From Algoriphagus ratkowskyi (GTDB taxonomy: Bacteria > Bacteroidota > Bacteroidia > Cytophagales > Cyclobacteriaceae), in the NCBI RefSeq assembly GCF_002150505.1, contig NZ_MSSV01000003.1, forward strand, positions 62,001-126,000: DNA of 64,000 bases, in the 5' to 3' direction. Shown here piece by piece: positions 1 to 8,883 of the stretch. How positions within the stretch are numbered: position 1 is the first letter of the stretch; each line of letters starts with the position of its first letter. Under the pieces are notes generated by a model. The model was given only the letters and a program-made list of their open reading frames with translations, searched no databases and was not told where the DNA came from. A program made the position numbers and the translations under genes.

Positions 1-83
1 TTGAATGGTACAAGCAAACTTCTCTTTTGATTAATTTCTTTACTGGCTGAATAGTGTAAAATCAAAAAAAGAATTGCTCCATC

Positions 84-791
84 TCAAAAAGCCAGTAAAA
101 AGCCAGACACTAACCTTGCATAGCTTTCATGAGGAGTCCCGTCTTCATTTTTGATAAAAATGGCTGTTGCTTCAACCTTATTTTCCGCTCTGGAAAAAGC
201 GCAAATCTCTCTCTGAATTTGCTTTTCAGGCTTGTCCTGTAATGTGAATTTTGTATCCAAAAACAGCCCATACTTCTCCGCCTTTTGCTGAAAATCCAGC
301 ATTTGTCTTGGTGGAAGAATAAGCCAGAACTTTCCGTCTGCTTTTAAAAGATCCTCCACGTTTTTCAATAAATCGGCGAAGGAAAGTTCGTCCGTGTGCA
401 AAGCCATGTTGCGTTGCGCATCAGATGATTTCAGATGATCGGGGAAATATGGAGGATTGCTCACGACGAGATCGTATTTCTGCGAAGGTTGGAAATCCTG
501 AAATCTCCCCTCCCAAAGCTGCATGCGATGCGAAAATGTGTTTGATCGGAAATTATTCAAGGCCTGAGAAGCTGCCTGTGGATCTATCTCAACTGCCTGA
601 ATGTTTGCGTCAGCAAAGCGCTGTGCAAGCATCAAGGCAATCACTCCGGTGCCCGTACCTACATCCAAAATTTCTTTTGGCGAAGCAACATCAGCCAATG
701 CTCCCAGCATCACCGCATCCGTGCTAATTTTCATTGCACAATTCTCCTGATTGATCCGAAACTGCTGAAATTGGAACCAGGAATTGGCCAT
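84..791 (-). CDS. trmN6: tRNA1(Val) (adenine-N6)-methyltransferase, TrmN6/YfiC family
   Basis: A class I SAM-dependent methyltransferase of 235 aa. The SAM-binding loop reads DVGTGTGVIALMLAQ (about residues 42-56) and the catalytic amino-methyltransferase motif is SNPPYF (about residues 109-114). The family methylates N6 of A37 in tRNA1(Val) in the cytoplasm; length and the NPPYF motif fit it. Its ATG overlaps the stop of the upstream UPF0316 gene by one base (TAATG), so the two are probably translated together. A generic HemK-like N6 methyltransferase is the alternative. Confidence 0.82.
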   Translation of the reverse strand: MANSWFQFQQFRINQENCAMKISTDAVMLGALADVASPKEILDVGTGTGVIALMLAQRFADANIQAVEIDPQAASQALNNFRSNTFSHRMQLWEGRFQDFQPSQKYDLVVSNPPYFPDHLKSSDAQRNMALHTDELSFADLLKNVEDLLKADGKFWLILPPRQMLDFQQKAEKYGLFLDTKFTLQDKPEKQIQREICAFSRAENKVEATAIFIKNEDGTPHESYARLVSGFLLAF

Positions 792-1393
792 TAGGTACGT
801 GCCTTGCTGAAGAAGCTCATGTTAAATCTTGGCTTATCGTCCATCACATTTACATCGTCCTCAGATACACGCTTTACGCTTTCGATGGTATAGAATGCTT
901 TCTCGTCTATGCTTTTGACTTTGGCGACAAACTCAGTAAGACTATCTCTTTTCATCACAGTAAAGAGTAGATTCACCTTTCCAAAACGACCCTCTCCACC
1001 TACATTCGTGAAACGGAAATCCCGCTCCTTCATGTATTCGATCAGATCGGGTAGTGGCTGTGGTGTGATCACCCTAACCAACACTCTACCAAAAGCCAAT
1101 TTCTCCTCAAAGAACATTCCCACATAAGTACCCATTCCAAAACCACTAGCATAGGCGACGTAGGAAAGTGGATTATCAATATTTTGAAAAATCTGGCCAA
1201 TGGCAAGAAGCCAGATCAAAGCTTCAAAAAAGCCTAAAACTGGAGCAATGTTCTTTTTCCCATTCATCATAAACATGATTCTCAGGGTGTTGATAGACAC
1301 ATCACCTACTCTTGCACAGAAAATAAGCAAGGGCATAATTAGATAATCGAACAATTGCTCAGAAATGCCTAGGGTATAAAAGAATTCTTGCAT
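791..1393 (-). CDS. UPF0316 membrane protein (DUF5698 plus DUF2179)
   Basis: A 200-aa protein. The first 100 residues hold three hydrophobic segments and the conserved CARVGDVSINTLRIMF stretch of DUF5698. The C-terminal half (about 110-180) is a soluble DUF2179-like domain, with a GEGRFGKVNLLFTVM strand-rich segment. The family is a conserved inner membrane protein of unknown function; the soluble part may bind a small ligand, but this is inference. It sits directly upstream of trmN6 with a one-base overlap. Confidence 0.8.
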   Translation of the reverse strand: MQEFFYTLGISEQLFDYLIMPLLIFCARVGDVSINTLRIMFMMNGKKNIAPVLGFFEALIWLLAIGQIFQNIDNPLSYVAYASGFGMGTYVGMFFEEKLAFGRVLVRVITPQPLPDLIEYMKERDFRFTNVGGEGRFGKVNLLFTVMKRDSLTEFVAKVKSIDEKAFYTIESVKRVSEDDVNVMDDKPRFNMSFFSKART

Positions 1394-1462
1394 GAGATTG
1401 GGATTCGGTTTGAAGCCGCAAAATTACACCCTATTCTATCAAGGACGAAATAATATTCGGAA

Positions 1463-2629
1463 TTAGATTTTGCGATCCCTGCCTGCATACACACCGAAAA
1501 ATGTAAACACCAGCGAAAAGAACAATAGGAAGTAAATAAGCACATTCCAGTTATCAAAAAGATCTAGAGAGATTCCAAAAAGAAATGGTCCAAGAGCCGC
1601 CAAATAATACCCAGATGACTGCACCATCGCCGAAAGTTTGGCAGTAGTTTGATCCTCAGCCGTACGCAAAGCAATGAAGGTATAAGCAATACTGAGGCTT
1701 GAACCCATACAAAGTCCAACAAGCCCAAGAGAAGCATAAGTCACCAGTTCATTATCCACGAAAAGACCAAGGTAGCCGATCACATATCCTATCCCCACTG
1801 CCAGCACTACGCCACTTTGCTCCCTGAGTTTGATGAGAAAATTTGGAATAAAATAAGAGCCTACCAAAGAAACTATCTGCATCATAGCCGCCACAAAACC
1901 TGCCTGAGAGGGAGTCCAACCCCGGAAAATAAGCATATCAGGTAACCAAGTCACTACCGTAAAATACATCACTGACTGACAGCCCATGAAAATGGTGATC
2001 TGCCAAGCAAGACTGGATCTCCATACATTTTTTGCAGGATCGGTCACTTCCTGAAGATTTGCTTTTGGGCGCTGCAGTTGCGGAATCCACACGATCATCG
2101 CCAGCACCATAAATACAGCCCAAAACGCCAGAGACCCACGCCATCCCAGATTCCAGTCTATCGCAAGCGGCACGCTCACTCCCACTGCAATCCCTGCAAA
2201 AAGCGACATCATTGTCGCCAAAAGAGCTGTCATCAAGCCGAGTTTTTCTGGTAGCCGGACTTTGATCAGCGGAATCACCAGCACATTGGCAATCACGATC
2301 CCGATTCCCGTCAGCGCTGTACCGAAGAGCATCAACTCGATTCCACCCAGCACACGAAGAATCACTCCGGTAGTAAGAATTGCAATGCCCAAAAACACCG
2401 CCCTTCCCATCCCCAGTCGCTTTCCTATGCCAGGAGCAAAAAGTGAAAAAGTAGCGAATGTCAATAAAGGAAGCGTCGTAAGAAACCCCGCCAAGCCATT
2501 TGACAAACCCAGATCCTCACGGATAAATGGAATCAATGGCCCAACCGACGCAATCGAGGTGCGCAAATTGATTGAAACCAATATAATTCCGGTAATGAGA
2601 AGTGATTGGGAGGAAAGAGATTTATTCAA
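1463..2629 (-). CDS. MFS transporter, CynX/NimT-like
   Basis: A 388-aa, 12-helix major facilitator protein. The N-terminal helix carries the ISINLRTSIASVGPLIP-type signature seen in the CynX/NimT branch (cyanate and 2-nitroimidazole transporters). The central loop (about 180-205) is short and charged. It ends 70 bp from the UPF0316 start, so co-transcription is possible. The substrate cannot be read from the sequence; the family usually exports or imports small anions or drugs. Confidence 0.78.
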   Translation of the reverse strand: MNKSLSSQSLLITGIILVSINLRTSIASVGPLIPFIREDLGLSNGLAGFLTTLPLLTFATFSLFAPGIGKRLGMGRAVFLGIAILTTGVILRVLGGIELMLFGTALTGIGIVIANVLVIPLIKVRLPEKLGLMTALLATMMSLFAGIAVGVSVPLAIDWNLGWRGSLAFWAVFMVLAMIVWIPQLQRPKANLQEVTDPAKNVWRSSLAWQITIFMGCQSVMYFTVVTWLPDMLIFRGWTPSQAGFVAAMMQIVSLVGSYFIPNFLIKLREQSGVVLAVGIGYVIGYLGLFVDNELVTYASLGLVGLCMGSSLSIAYTFIALRTAEDQTTAKLSAMVQSSGYYLAALGPFLFGISLDLFDNWNVLIYFLLFFSLVFTFFGVYAGRDRKI

Positions 2630-2792
2630 GACTGCCGTGTAAAAATCAAAGGATTTTGCGAATGAATTTAGCGATTGGCTAAGCGGGACAAAACTAGGGA
2701 AATTTGATCTGGATTCTGCATGAGGTTTTATTATGAAGGCTGAATTTTAGAAAAGTGGGATTAGAGTTTTATCTATTCATTTCCTCTATTAT

Positions 2793-3089
2793 TGATCGTG
2801 CCGTTGGCACTCGTAGTAAATAAAAATGGAATTTGACACCCCGAATTTCGCTTCGCTGTATTCGGGGCTCTTATCGATTGTGCCGTTGGCACAAAGTGAA
2901 CATTGTCATCAGTTTATCTAACTGCTTTTATCAATTATAATCTAACTGCTGTTAAATACAATTTCACTGATATAATTTCAATTGTTGTTCTTTCCGGATC
3001 CTTGCCAACGGCAAGGCCTGTAAAAGCCCAGAATGCAATTCTGGGTTTATGATGGAAGTTGTAACCAAAGAGTGCCAACGGCACGATCA
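2793..3089. repeat. Intergenic repeat element with 18-bp inverted arms
   Basis: Positions 2793-2810 (TGATCGTGCCGTTGGCAC) and 3072-3089 are perfect 18-bp inverted copies. Each contains the short dyad GTGCC-N3-GGCAC. Inside lie a further GTGCCGTTGGCAC at 2880-2892, a CTTGCC-AAC-GGCAAG dyad at 3001-3015, an 8-bp stem at 2839-2867 (CCCCGAAT / ATTCGGGG) and another at 3027-3045 (CCCAGAAT / ATTCTGGG). No credible protein is encoded. It looks like a REP/BIME-type or MITE-type unit, whose class I cannot decide without copies elsewhere in the genome. Confidence 0.7.
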
Positions 3090-3119
3090 GTAAGGAAAAG
3101 AATATCCTGAAAAAATTGC

Positions 3120-3158
3120 GCCTCCCGTACAGCTGTCGGGAGTGTCTTGGCGGGAGGC
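3120..3158. repeat. Inverted repeat GCCTCCCG / CGGGAGGC
   Basis: A perfect 8-bp inverted repeat (3120-3127 and 3151-3158) with a 23-nt spacer that itself holds a second CGGGAG copy at 3137-3142. It lies between the repeat element and the S24 regulator gene. No T-tract follows, so it is not an evident terminator. It may be another short intergenic repeat. Confidence 0.5.
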
Positions 3159-3250
3159 TTTCATTCAAAACCTTCGAGGTTCGAAAAAAACCTCAAAGGT
3201 TAAATACGTTGCACCGCCGCGTCGCCGCGAGAAACAAACCGCTAAAAGCC

Positions 3251-4075
3251 TCAAAGGTTACCTGCCTGCATCAACCCCAACTTCCTGTTAATCTCCGAGA
3301 TCTCAATTCCCACTTGCTGTAGCGTTAGCGGCTCCTGCGGGAACTCATCACTCATATAATATTCAAACTTCCAGATCTCTCGGACCTCTTCCGCAGGAAC
3401 TTCATAAGGCGTATAAACTGGATTCAGGGAGCGCAGCAAAAAACTTCTTTCCTCCGCCTGAAAACTCAGCATCTTAAAACTCAGCCCTTCACTTGCCGTC
3501 ACCACCACGCAGGGAGTTTCCTTTGCAAGTCTCCACTCAGATAAATAAGATCCGATCACATAGGCCCCATCGGCGATTGGCAGCATGCTGTCTCCCTCGG
3601 TTTGGAACATGCGGTACTTTTTGTCTTTTGGCAAATTGGGGAGTGAAAACACTGGGAGCGTGCTCAGATACTCTGGATCTCCAAAGCCACCTAGATATCC
3701 AGCTTTCGCCTTGATCGGCACCAGTTCGATGTTGTCCTCATTACTTGAACTCACAGTGGTGGCGAGAATCCTAACTTTCGATCCGCTCAGAAAGACATCA
3801 TTTCCCGCTTCCAGATCAGCGATTTTCAGTTCGCTGAGTTTGGATAAATCCACCCGAAGCAGCGTATCCACACTCATCCGAAAATAATCTGCGCAAAGCA
3901 GCAAATCCTCAATCGCTGGCGACTTGCTATGCCCATTCTCATGCGCATTCAGTTTTGCGCGCGTCATGCCAAGATTTTCAGCTAGCATGTCTTGACTCAA
4001 TTTGCGTCGCTTTCTGAGAAATTTCAGATTGCTCGCCCAGAAAAAGCTTTGACTTCCCATTTTTATTCGATACAA
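3251..4075 (-). CDS. XRE/S24 LexA-like autocleaving repressor
   Basis: A 274-aa regulator: an XRE helix-turn-helix at about residues 15-75 and an S24 peptidase-like domain at about 115-245. It has the three hallmarks of LexA/CI-type self-cleavage: an Ala-Gly bond in KAKAGYLGG (A125-G126), the nucleophile Ser163 in EGDSMLP, and a lysine at 201 in LSFKMLSF. It is divergent from dinB-dnaE with about 54 bp between, so it probably represses that operon and is inactivated on DNA damage; this is inference. Translation may start at Met6 instead (position 4060). The last 25 residues have no clear match. Confidence 0.83.
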   Translation of the reverse strand: MYRIKMGSQSFFWASNLKFLRKRRKLSQDMLAENLGMTRAKLNAHENGHSKSPAIEDLLLCADYFRMSVDTLLRVDLSKLSELKIADLEAGNDVFLSGSKVRILATTVSSSNEDNIELVPIKAKAGYLGGFGDPEYLSTLPVFSLPNLPKDKKYRMFQTEGDSMLPIADGAYVIGSYLSEWRLAKETPCVVVTASEGLSFKMLSFQAEERSFLLRSLNPVYTPYEVPAEEVREIWKFEYYMSDEFPQEPLTLQQVGIEISEINRKLGLMQAGNL

Positions 4076-4090
4076 TTAATGACAATAAAA

Positions 4091-4107
4091 TGATACTAAT
4101 AATATCA
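4091..4107. promoter_or_regulatory. Candidate operator TGATA-N7-TATCA
   Basis: A 5-bp inverted repeat with a 7-nt spacer between the divergent S24 regulator and dinB. It adjoins and overlaps a minus-strand TATATTTG (4106-4113), which fits the Bacteroidota -7 consensus TAnnTTTG for the regulator gene. The position suits autoregulation and control of dinB. No clear -33 element was found at the right distance, and short dyads arise by chance in AT-rich DNA. Confidence 0.4.
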
Positions 4108-4129
4108 AATATAGGAAGTAATCTGAGAA

Positions 4130-5278
4130 ATGGAAAGGCATATCGTGCATTTGGATTTGGACACGTTTTTTGTGTCCGTGGAGCGGTTGAAAAATACTGC
4201 CTTGTTGGGAAAGCCTGTGATCATTGGCGGAAGTTCGGACCGTGGGGTCGTAGCTTCCTGCAGTTACGAAGCTCGGAAATTCGGTGTGCACTCGGCCATG
4301 CCGATGAAGCTGGCGCGGCGACTTTGTCCTTCGGCATTTTACGTCAAAGGAGATTTTGATAGCTATAGCAAAAGTTCGCGTCTAGTCACAGAGGTGATTC
4401 AGGAGCAAGTTCCACTGATGGAAAAAGCTTCCATAGATGAATTTTACATCGATATGACGGGAATGGATCGCTTTTTTGGTTGTGAGAAATTCACCAAGGA
4501 ACTGCGGGAAAAGATCGTCCGAGAGTCAGGATTGCCGATTTCCTGCGCTTTGGCAGTGAACAAACTCATCTCCAAAGTCGCCACACATGATGCTAAACCC
4601 AATGGACAGACTACCATTCCTTTTGGTGAAGAAAAAGGCTATTTGGCTCCACTTCCTATCCGAAGAATGCCGGGAGTAGGCGAAAAAACCTCCACGCTGC
4701 TGGAGCGGATGGGCGTAGAAAGCATCAAATTGCTCAGCGAAATTCCTCCACTCATGATGCAAAATCTCCTGGGAAAATCGGGTATCGATCTTTCCCGCAA
4801 AGCCAATGGAATCGACGAATCCCCGGTCATTCCCTACACCGAGCAGAAGAGTATCGGCACGGAAAATACTTTCGAGTCGGACACCATCGACATGGCTTTT
4901 CTCAATAGTCAGCTGGTGCGGATGACGGAGAAAGTGGGCTTTGAGCTTCGCCAAAAACAGAAACTCTGTGGCTGCATCACAGTGAAGCTTCGCTATGCCA
5001 ATTTCGATACCGTCAGCCGTCAGTGCGTAATCCCTTACACCAGTTCGGACGAAGTGCTGCTGCAGCGAGTCAAGGAGCTTTTTGCCAAGCTCTATGAAAA
5101 GCGGATGCTCGTGCGTCTCGTCGGTGTGAAAGTCTCTCATCTCGTGCAAGGCAATCAGCAGATCGATCTTTTCCAGGATACCGAAGAAGGTGTAAATCTC
5201 TACCAAGCTATCGACTGGATCAAAAATCGCTACGGCGAAAAAAGCCTCACCCGAGCCATTACTCTAACTCCCGCTTAA
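4130..5278 (+). CDS. dinB: DNA polymerase IV (Y-family)
   Basis: A 382-aa translesion polymerase. Catalytic acidic residues are D9 and D11 in HLDLDTFF and D103-E104 in SIDEFY; the YEAR nucleotide-binding motif is at 46-49. Palm, fingers and thumb (with helix-hairpin-helix RRMPGVGEKT) are complete, followed by a little-finger domain. Near the C-terminus QIDLF (344-348) fits a beta-clamp binding motif, so the protein should reach the replisome. It is the first gene of an operon with the PHP-degenerate dnaE that starts one base after its stop. Confidence 0.95.
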   Translation: MERHIVHLDLDTFFVSVERLKNTALLGKPVIIGGSSDRGVVASCSYEARKFGVHSAMPMKLARRLCPSAFYVKGDFDSYSKSSRLVTEVIQEQVPLMEKASIDEFYIDMTGMDRFFGCEKFTKELREKIVRESGLPISCALAVNKLISKVATHDAKPNGQTTIPFGEEKGYLAPLPIRRMPGVGEKTSTLLERMGVESIKLLSEIPPLMMQNLLGKSGIDLSRKANGIDESPVIPYTEQKSIGTENTFESDTIDMAFLNSQLVRMTEKVGFELRQKQKLCGCITVKLRYANFDTVSRQCVIPYTSSDEVLLQRVKELFAKLYEKRMLVRLVGVKVSHLVQGNQQIDLFQDTEEGVNLYQAIDWIKNRYGEKSLTRAITLTPA

Positions 5279-5279
5279 G

Positions 5280-8246
5280 ATGTTTATCAACTGTAAAACT
5301 TGGTTCAGCTACCGCTACGGCACCTACAGCACCGAGGCGCTCGTGGATGCTGCGGCCGAGCGCGGACTATCTTCCCTTGGCCTCTGCAATATCAACAGCA
5401 CAGCGGACACCTGGGATTTTGTGGATTTCTGTAGGAAAAAGAAAATCAAACCCCTCGTGGGTGCTGAGATCCGAAATGAGGATATTTTCCGCTATACGTT
5501 ATTGGCAAAAAATGATACAGGACTCCTGGAAATCAACCGTTTCCTTTCGGAGCATCTGCAGGAAAAAAAGGCTTTCCCTGAGCGTCCGGATTGCTTTTCA
5601 GCTGTCATCATTCTGTATCCTTTTGAGAGTTTGGCTGCGCAAAGCTTGAAAGAGCATGAGTTCATCGGCATCTTAGCAACTGAGCTAAACCGCGTCAAAA
5701 AGCAGGAAATCGAGGCTTTTCCGAAGAAATGGATCATCCGACATCCCGTCACTTTTCAGAACAAAACCTACTTCAATGTCCACCGCTTACTGCGAGCCAT
5801 TGGCAAGAATACGCTGATCAGTAAACTGGGCGAAAAAGATTTTGCGGCTCCGGACGAAATGTTTGTACCGGAAGCAGCGTTGATGAGCGCCTTTCGAAAT
5901 TTCCCCGGCATGATCAGCAACACGCTTCAGCTGATCGATAGCTGTGAAATCAAGACTGAACTCAACACCGATAAAAACAAAAAGCATTACAGCGCCAGCA
6001 AAGAAGACGATAGGATTTTGCTGGAAAAACTCGCCATAGAAGGACTTCAGTACCGCTACGGAAACAACCCTATAGCAAAAGCACGTGTGATCAAAGAACT
6101 GAAGATCATCGACCAACTGAATTTCAACGCCTATTTTCTGATCGTTTGGGATGTGATCCGCTATGCCCAAAACCGTGGTTTTTACTACGTAGGCCGAGGT
6201 AGCGGAGCCAATTCCATCGTAGCCTATTGCCTGAAAATAACGGATGTGGATCCGATCAAACTCGATTTGTATTTCGAGCGTTTTCTGAATCCACACCGAA
6301 CTTCCCCACCGGATTTTGACATGGACTTCTCCTGGAAAGATCGGGATGAGGTCATCGATTATATTTTTAAGCGCTACGGCAAAGACCACGTGTCTCTACT
6401 CGGCATGTACAGCACCTTCCAGCGGAGAGCAGTCATCCGTGAACTGGGGAAAGTTTTTGGCCTGCCAAAAGAAGAAATCGACCAACTCGTGCGTGGCAAA
6501 GATCAGCCGATGAACGAGGACAAAATCCAGCGCACGATCCTAAAATACGGTCAGCTGCTGGAGAATTTTCCCAATCACCACTCCATCCACCCAGGCGGAA
6601 TGCTGATTTCCGAAAAGCCGATCTACCAATACACCGTCAATGAAATGCCTCCCAAAGGTTTTTGCACCGCACAGGTCGATATGTTTTTGGCAGAGAAAAT
6701 CGGTCTGTTCAAACTCGACATCCTCAGTCAGCGTGGACTTGGACATATCAAGGAAGCGATCCGACTGGTAAAGCAAAATAAGGGAATCGATATCGACATT
6801 CACCGAGTAGAGGAATTTATGAGTGATCCCAAAGTCGCCAGCCAGATCCGCAAGGCGGATACGATTGGTTGCTTTTACATAGAAAGTCCGGCCATGCGGC
6901 AGCTTCTCACCAAACTCAAATGCGACGATTACCTTCGCCTAGTGGCTGCCAGTTCGATCATTCGTCCTGGCGTATCGCAGTCAGGCATGATGAAGCAGTA
7001 CATCGAGCGCTTTCACGACCCAAAAAAAATAGTCTATCTCCATCCCAAAATGAAGGAACTATTGGAGGAAACTTACGGCGTGATGGTCTATCAGGAGGAC
7101 GTGATCAAGGTGGCGCATCACTTTGCCGGCTTGGACATGGGCGAGGCAGATATCCTGCGCCGAGCCATGTCTGGCAAGTATAGATCGCACAATCAATTCA
7201 ATGCTATAAAGGAAAAGTTCTTCGCCAACTGCAGAGAATTCGGGTACGAGGAGAATACTACCGCGGAAGTCTGGCGGCAGATCGAATCCTTCGGTGGCTA
7301 TTCCTTTTCCAAGGCGCACTCGGCATCTTTTGCTGTGGAAAGTTATCAGAGTCTTTACTTGAAGACCTATTTCCCGATGGAATTTATGGTGGCTGTGATC
7401 AATAATTTCGGAGGTTTTTACAGCACCGAATTTTATTTCCATGAACTCAAACGTACGGGTGCGAAGGTGAATCCACCTTGCGTAAATCGCAGTGAATACC
7501 TCACCAATATCAGCGGAGAGGAGGTTTTCGTAGGATTCATCCACATCCAGCAGCTGGAAGCCAAGCTCTGTACACTCATTCTCGAAGAGCGGGAAAGCAA
7601 TGGCCCTTACTTGAGTTTGGAGGACTTTATCGAGCGCACGCATTCCGGGCCGGAGCAGTTGAACATCCTGATCAGCGTGGGAGCATTTGCATTTACAGGT
7701 TTGGGAAAAAAGAAACTGCTGTGGAAAGCCAACTTCGCCCAAAAACGACTGACTGCTATTCCCGATTCTCCTGCCCTCTTTAAAGAGCCGGCGATGGATT
7801 TTGTGCTACCTGATTTTCCTGATTATCCACTGGAAGATGCGCTTGACGAGATCAATGTGCTGGGCTTTGCACTCACGGACATGTTCCGACTCTGTGCGCA
7901 TGACGGCAGCGGAACCGTCTTCGCCGAGCAGCTTCCAAGCTTGCTGGGAAAAAATGTAGAAGTTCTCGGCCAGCTGGTAGTGACCAAAGACGTGCGCACG
8001 ATCAATCGGGAGCACATGGCTTTCGGTACTTTCTTAGATCCCAAAGGCGACTGGCTGGACAGCATTCATTTCCCGCCTTCCCTCAAGCGATTTCCATTTC
8101 AGGGCAAGGGATTCTATAAGATCCGTGGCAAAGTAGTGATCGAGTTCGGAGCCTATGCCGTCGAGGTAAATGCGATGTGGAAAGTGGGTTTAAAGGGGAA
8201 GAGGGAGGTGGAACCAATCTCAATGCTTTCTACTATATCTATATAA
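5280..8246 (+). CDS. dnaE: DNA polymerase III alpha subunit, error-prone DnaE2-like form
   Basis: A 988-aa C-family polymerase, shorter than a replicative DnaE (about 1,160). The palm aspartates are in PDFDMDF (D345, D347, D349). The N-terminal PHP domain (about 1-70) has lost the metal-binding HxH: the usual H-x-H-S region reads NCKTWFSYRYGTYS. So no PHP exonuclease is expected. A C-terminal OB-like region (about 880-970) is present. Linkage to dinB under an S24 regulator points to damage-induced mutagenesis, as in ImuB-DnaE2 cassettes. The gene is richer in GC than the region that follows. Confidence 0.9.
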   Translation: MFINCKTWFSYRYGTYSTEALVDAAAERGLSSLGLCNINSTADTWDFVDFCRKKKIKPLVGAEIRNEDIFRYTLLAKNDTGLLEINRFLSEHLQEKKAFPERPDCFSAVIILYPFESLAAQSLKEHEFIGILATELNRVKKQEIEAFPKKWIIRHPVTFQNKTYFNVHRLLRAIGKNTLISKLGEKDFAAPDEMFVPEAALMSAFRNFPGMISNTLQLIDSCEIKTELNTDKNKKHYSASKEDDRILLEKLAIEGLQYRYGNNPIAKARVIKELKIIDQLNFNAYFLIVWDVIRYAQNRGFYYVGRGSGANSIVAYCLKITDVDPIKLDLYFERFLNPHRTSPPDFDMDFSWKDRDEVIDYIFKRYGKDHVSLLGMYSTFQRRAVIRELGKVFGLPKEEIDQLVRGKDQPMNEDKIQRTILKYGQLLENFPNHHSIHPGGMLISEKPIYQYTVNEMPPKGFCTAQVDMFLAEKIGLFKLDILSQRGLGHIKEAIRLVKQNKGIDIDIHRVEEFMSDPKVASQIRKADTIGCFYIESPAMRQLLTKLKCDDYLRLVAASSIIRPGVSQSGMMKQYIERFHDPKKIVYLHPKMKELLEETYGVMVYQEDVIKVAHHFAGLDMGEADILRRAMSGKYRSHNQFNAIKEKFFANCREFGYEENTTAEVWRQIESFGGYSFSKAHSASFAVESYQSLYLKTYFPMEFMVAVINNFGGFYSTEFYFHELKRTGAKVNPPCVNRSEYLTNISGEEVFVGFIHIQQLEAKLCTLILEERESNGPYLSLEDFIERTHSGPEQLNILISVGAFAFTGLGKKKLLWKANFAQKRLTAIPDSPALFKEPAMDFVLPDFPDYPLEDALDEINVLGFALTDMFRLCAHDGSGTVFAEQLPSLLGKNVEVLGQLVVTKDVRTINREHMAFGTFLDPKGDWLDSIHFPPSLKRFPFQGKGFYKIRGKVVIEFGAYAVEVNAMWKVGLKGKREVEPISMLSTISI

Positions 8247-8273
8247 AACAACCAACTTAAAATTATAAAAACG

Positions 8274-8855
8274 ATGAAACTCAATACCCATGAATATTTC
8301 CTGATCATCTCACCAAGTGAGGAAATCTGCAAATTGATCATGCCGTACAAACAACATTTTACTAGAAATTATGGTTGTACAATGGCAGACATTTTCAAAC
8401 CACATATAAGTATCATGAACTGCCTACAATCAAATTACTGGGAAACACGACTTATCGAAAACCTCAAACGATTTGGAAAAACTGTGGAGCCATTTATAGC
8501 AGAACTAAACGGAATCGGTCAATTCCCTAATACAGTCTTTGTTGATATTTTCAATAAGTATCAACTCGTACAAATTATAACAGAGCTTAGTCAGTTTGCA
8601 AACCCTCTACTCTACAAACCACAATTTCATAAAACTCCTCATATATCAATTGCCAGAGGAATGACTCCGGAGCAACATAGTCTAGCTTGGGCTGATTGGC
8701 AAAACCATGAGATCGAAGCATCTTTTGAAGTGAATGAAATAACGCTTTTGAGACGTCCAATAAACACCAAGCAAATTCAAAAATTCGATAAGATTGCCAC
8801 CATTCCTTTCACTAGAGAGGAAATAGCAGTCCAGCAACTCAATTTTGGATTTTAA
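8274..8855 (+). CDS. 2H phosphoesterase, 2'-5' RNA ligase-like
   Basis: A 193-aa protein with the two H-x-S motifs of the 2H phosphoesterase superfamily: PHISIM (H44, S46) and PHISIAR (H123, S125), about 77 residues apart. The family hydrolyses or forms 2'-5' bonds or opens cyclic phosphates. The gene begins 27 bp after dnaE and may be read with it. It faces the nuclease gene across a 28-bp gap. Its substrate is unknown; RNA repair, cyclic nucleotide turnover or a link to the adjoining defence-like genes are all possible. Confidence 0.8.
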   Translation: MKLNTHEYFLIISPSEEICKLIMPYKQHFTRNYGCTMADIFKPHISIMNCLQSNYWETRLIENLKRFGKTVEPFIAELNGIGQFPNTVFVDIFNKYQLVQIITELSQFANPLLYKPQFHKTPHISIARGMTPEQHSLAWADWQNHEIEASFEVNEITLLRRPINTKQIQKFDKIATIPFTREEIAVQQLNFGF

Positions 8856-8883
8856 AACAAATTCGAATGAGAATTGGGAATAT

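Noticed and set aside
2935..3168. A 77-aa minus-strand frame in the repeat region
   Set aside because: It is a translation of the inverted repeats themselves, with no start context or family match.
4526..5206. A 226-aa minus-strand frame inside dinB
   Set aside because: It lies wholly opposite a clear dinB with no domain of its own; GC-richer coding DNA gives long antisense frames.
7059..7742. A 227-aa minus-strand frame inside dnaE
   Set aside because: Antisense to conserved polymerase sequence, with no motif.
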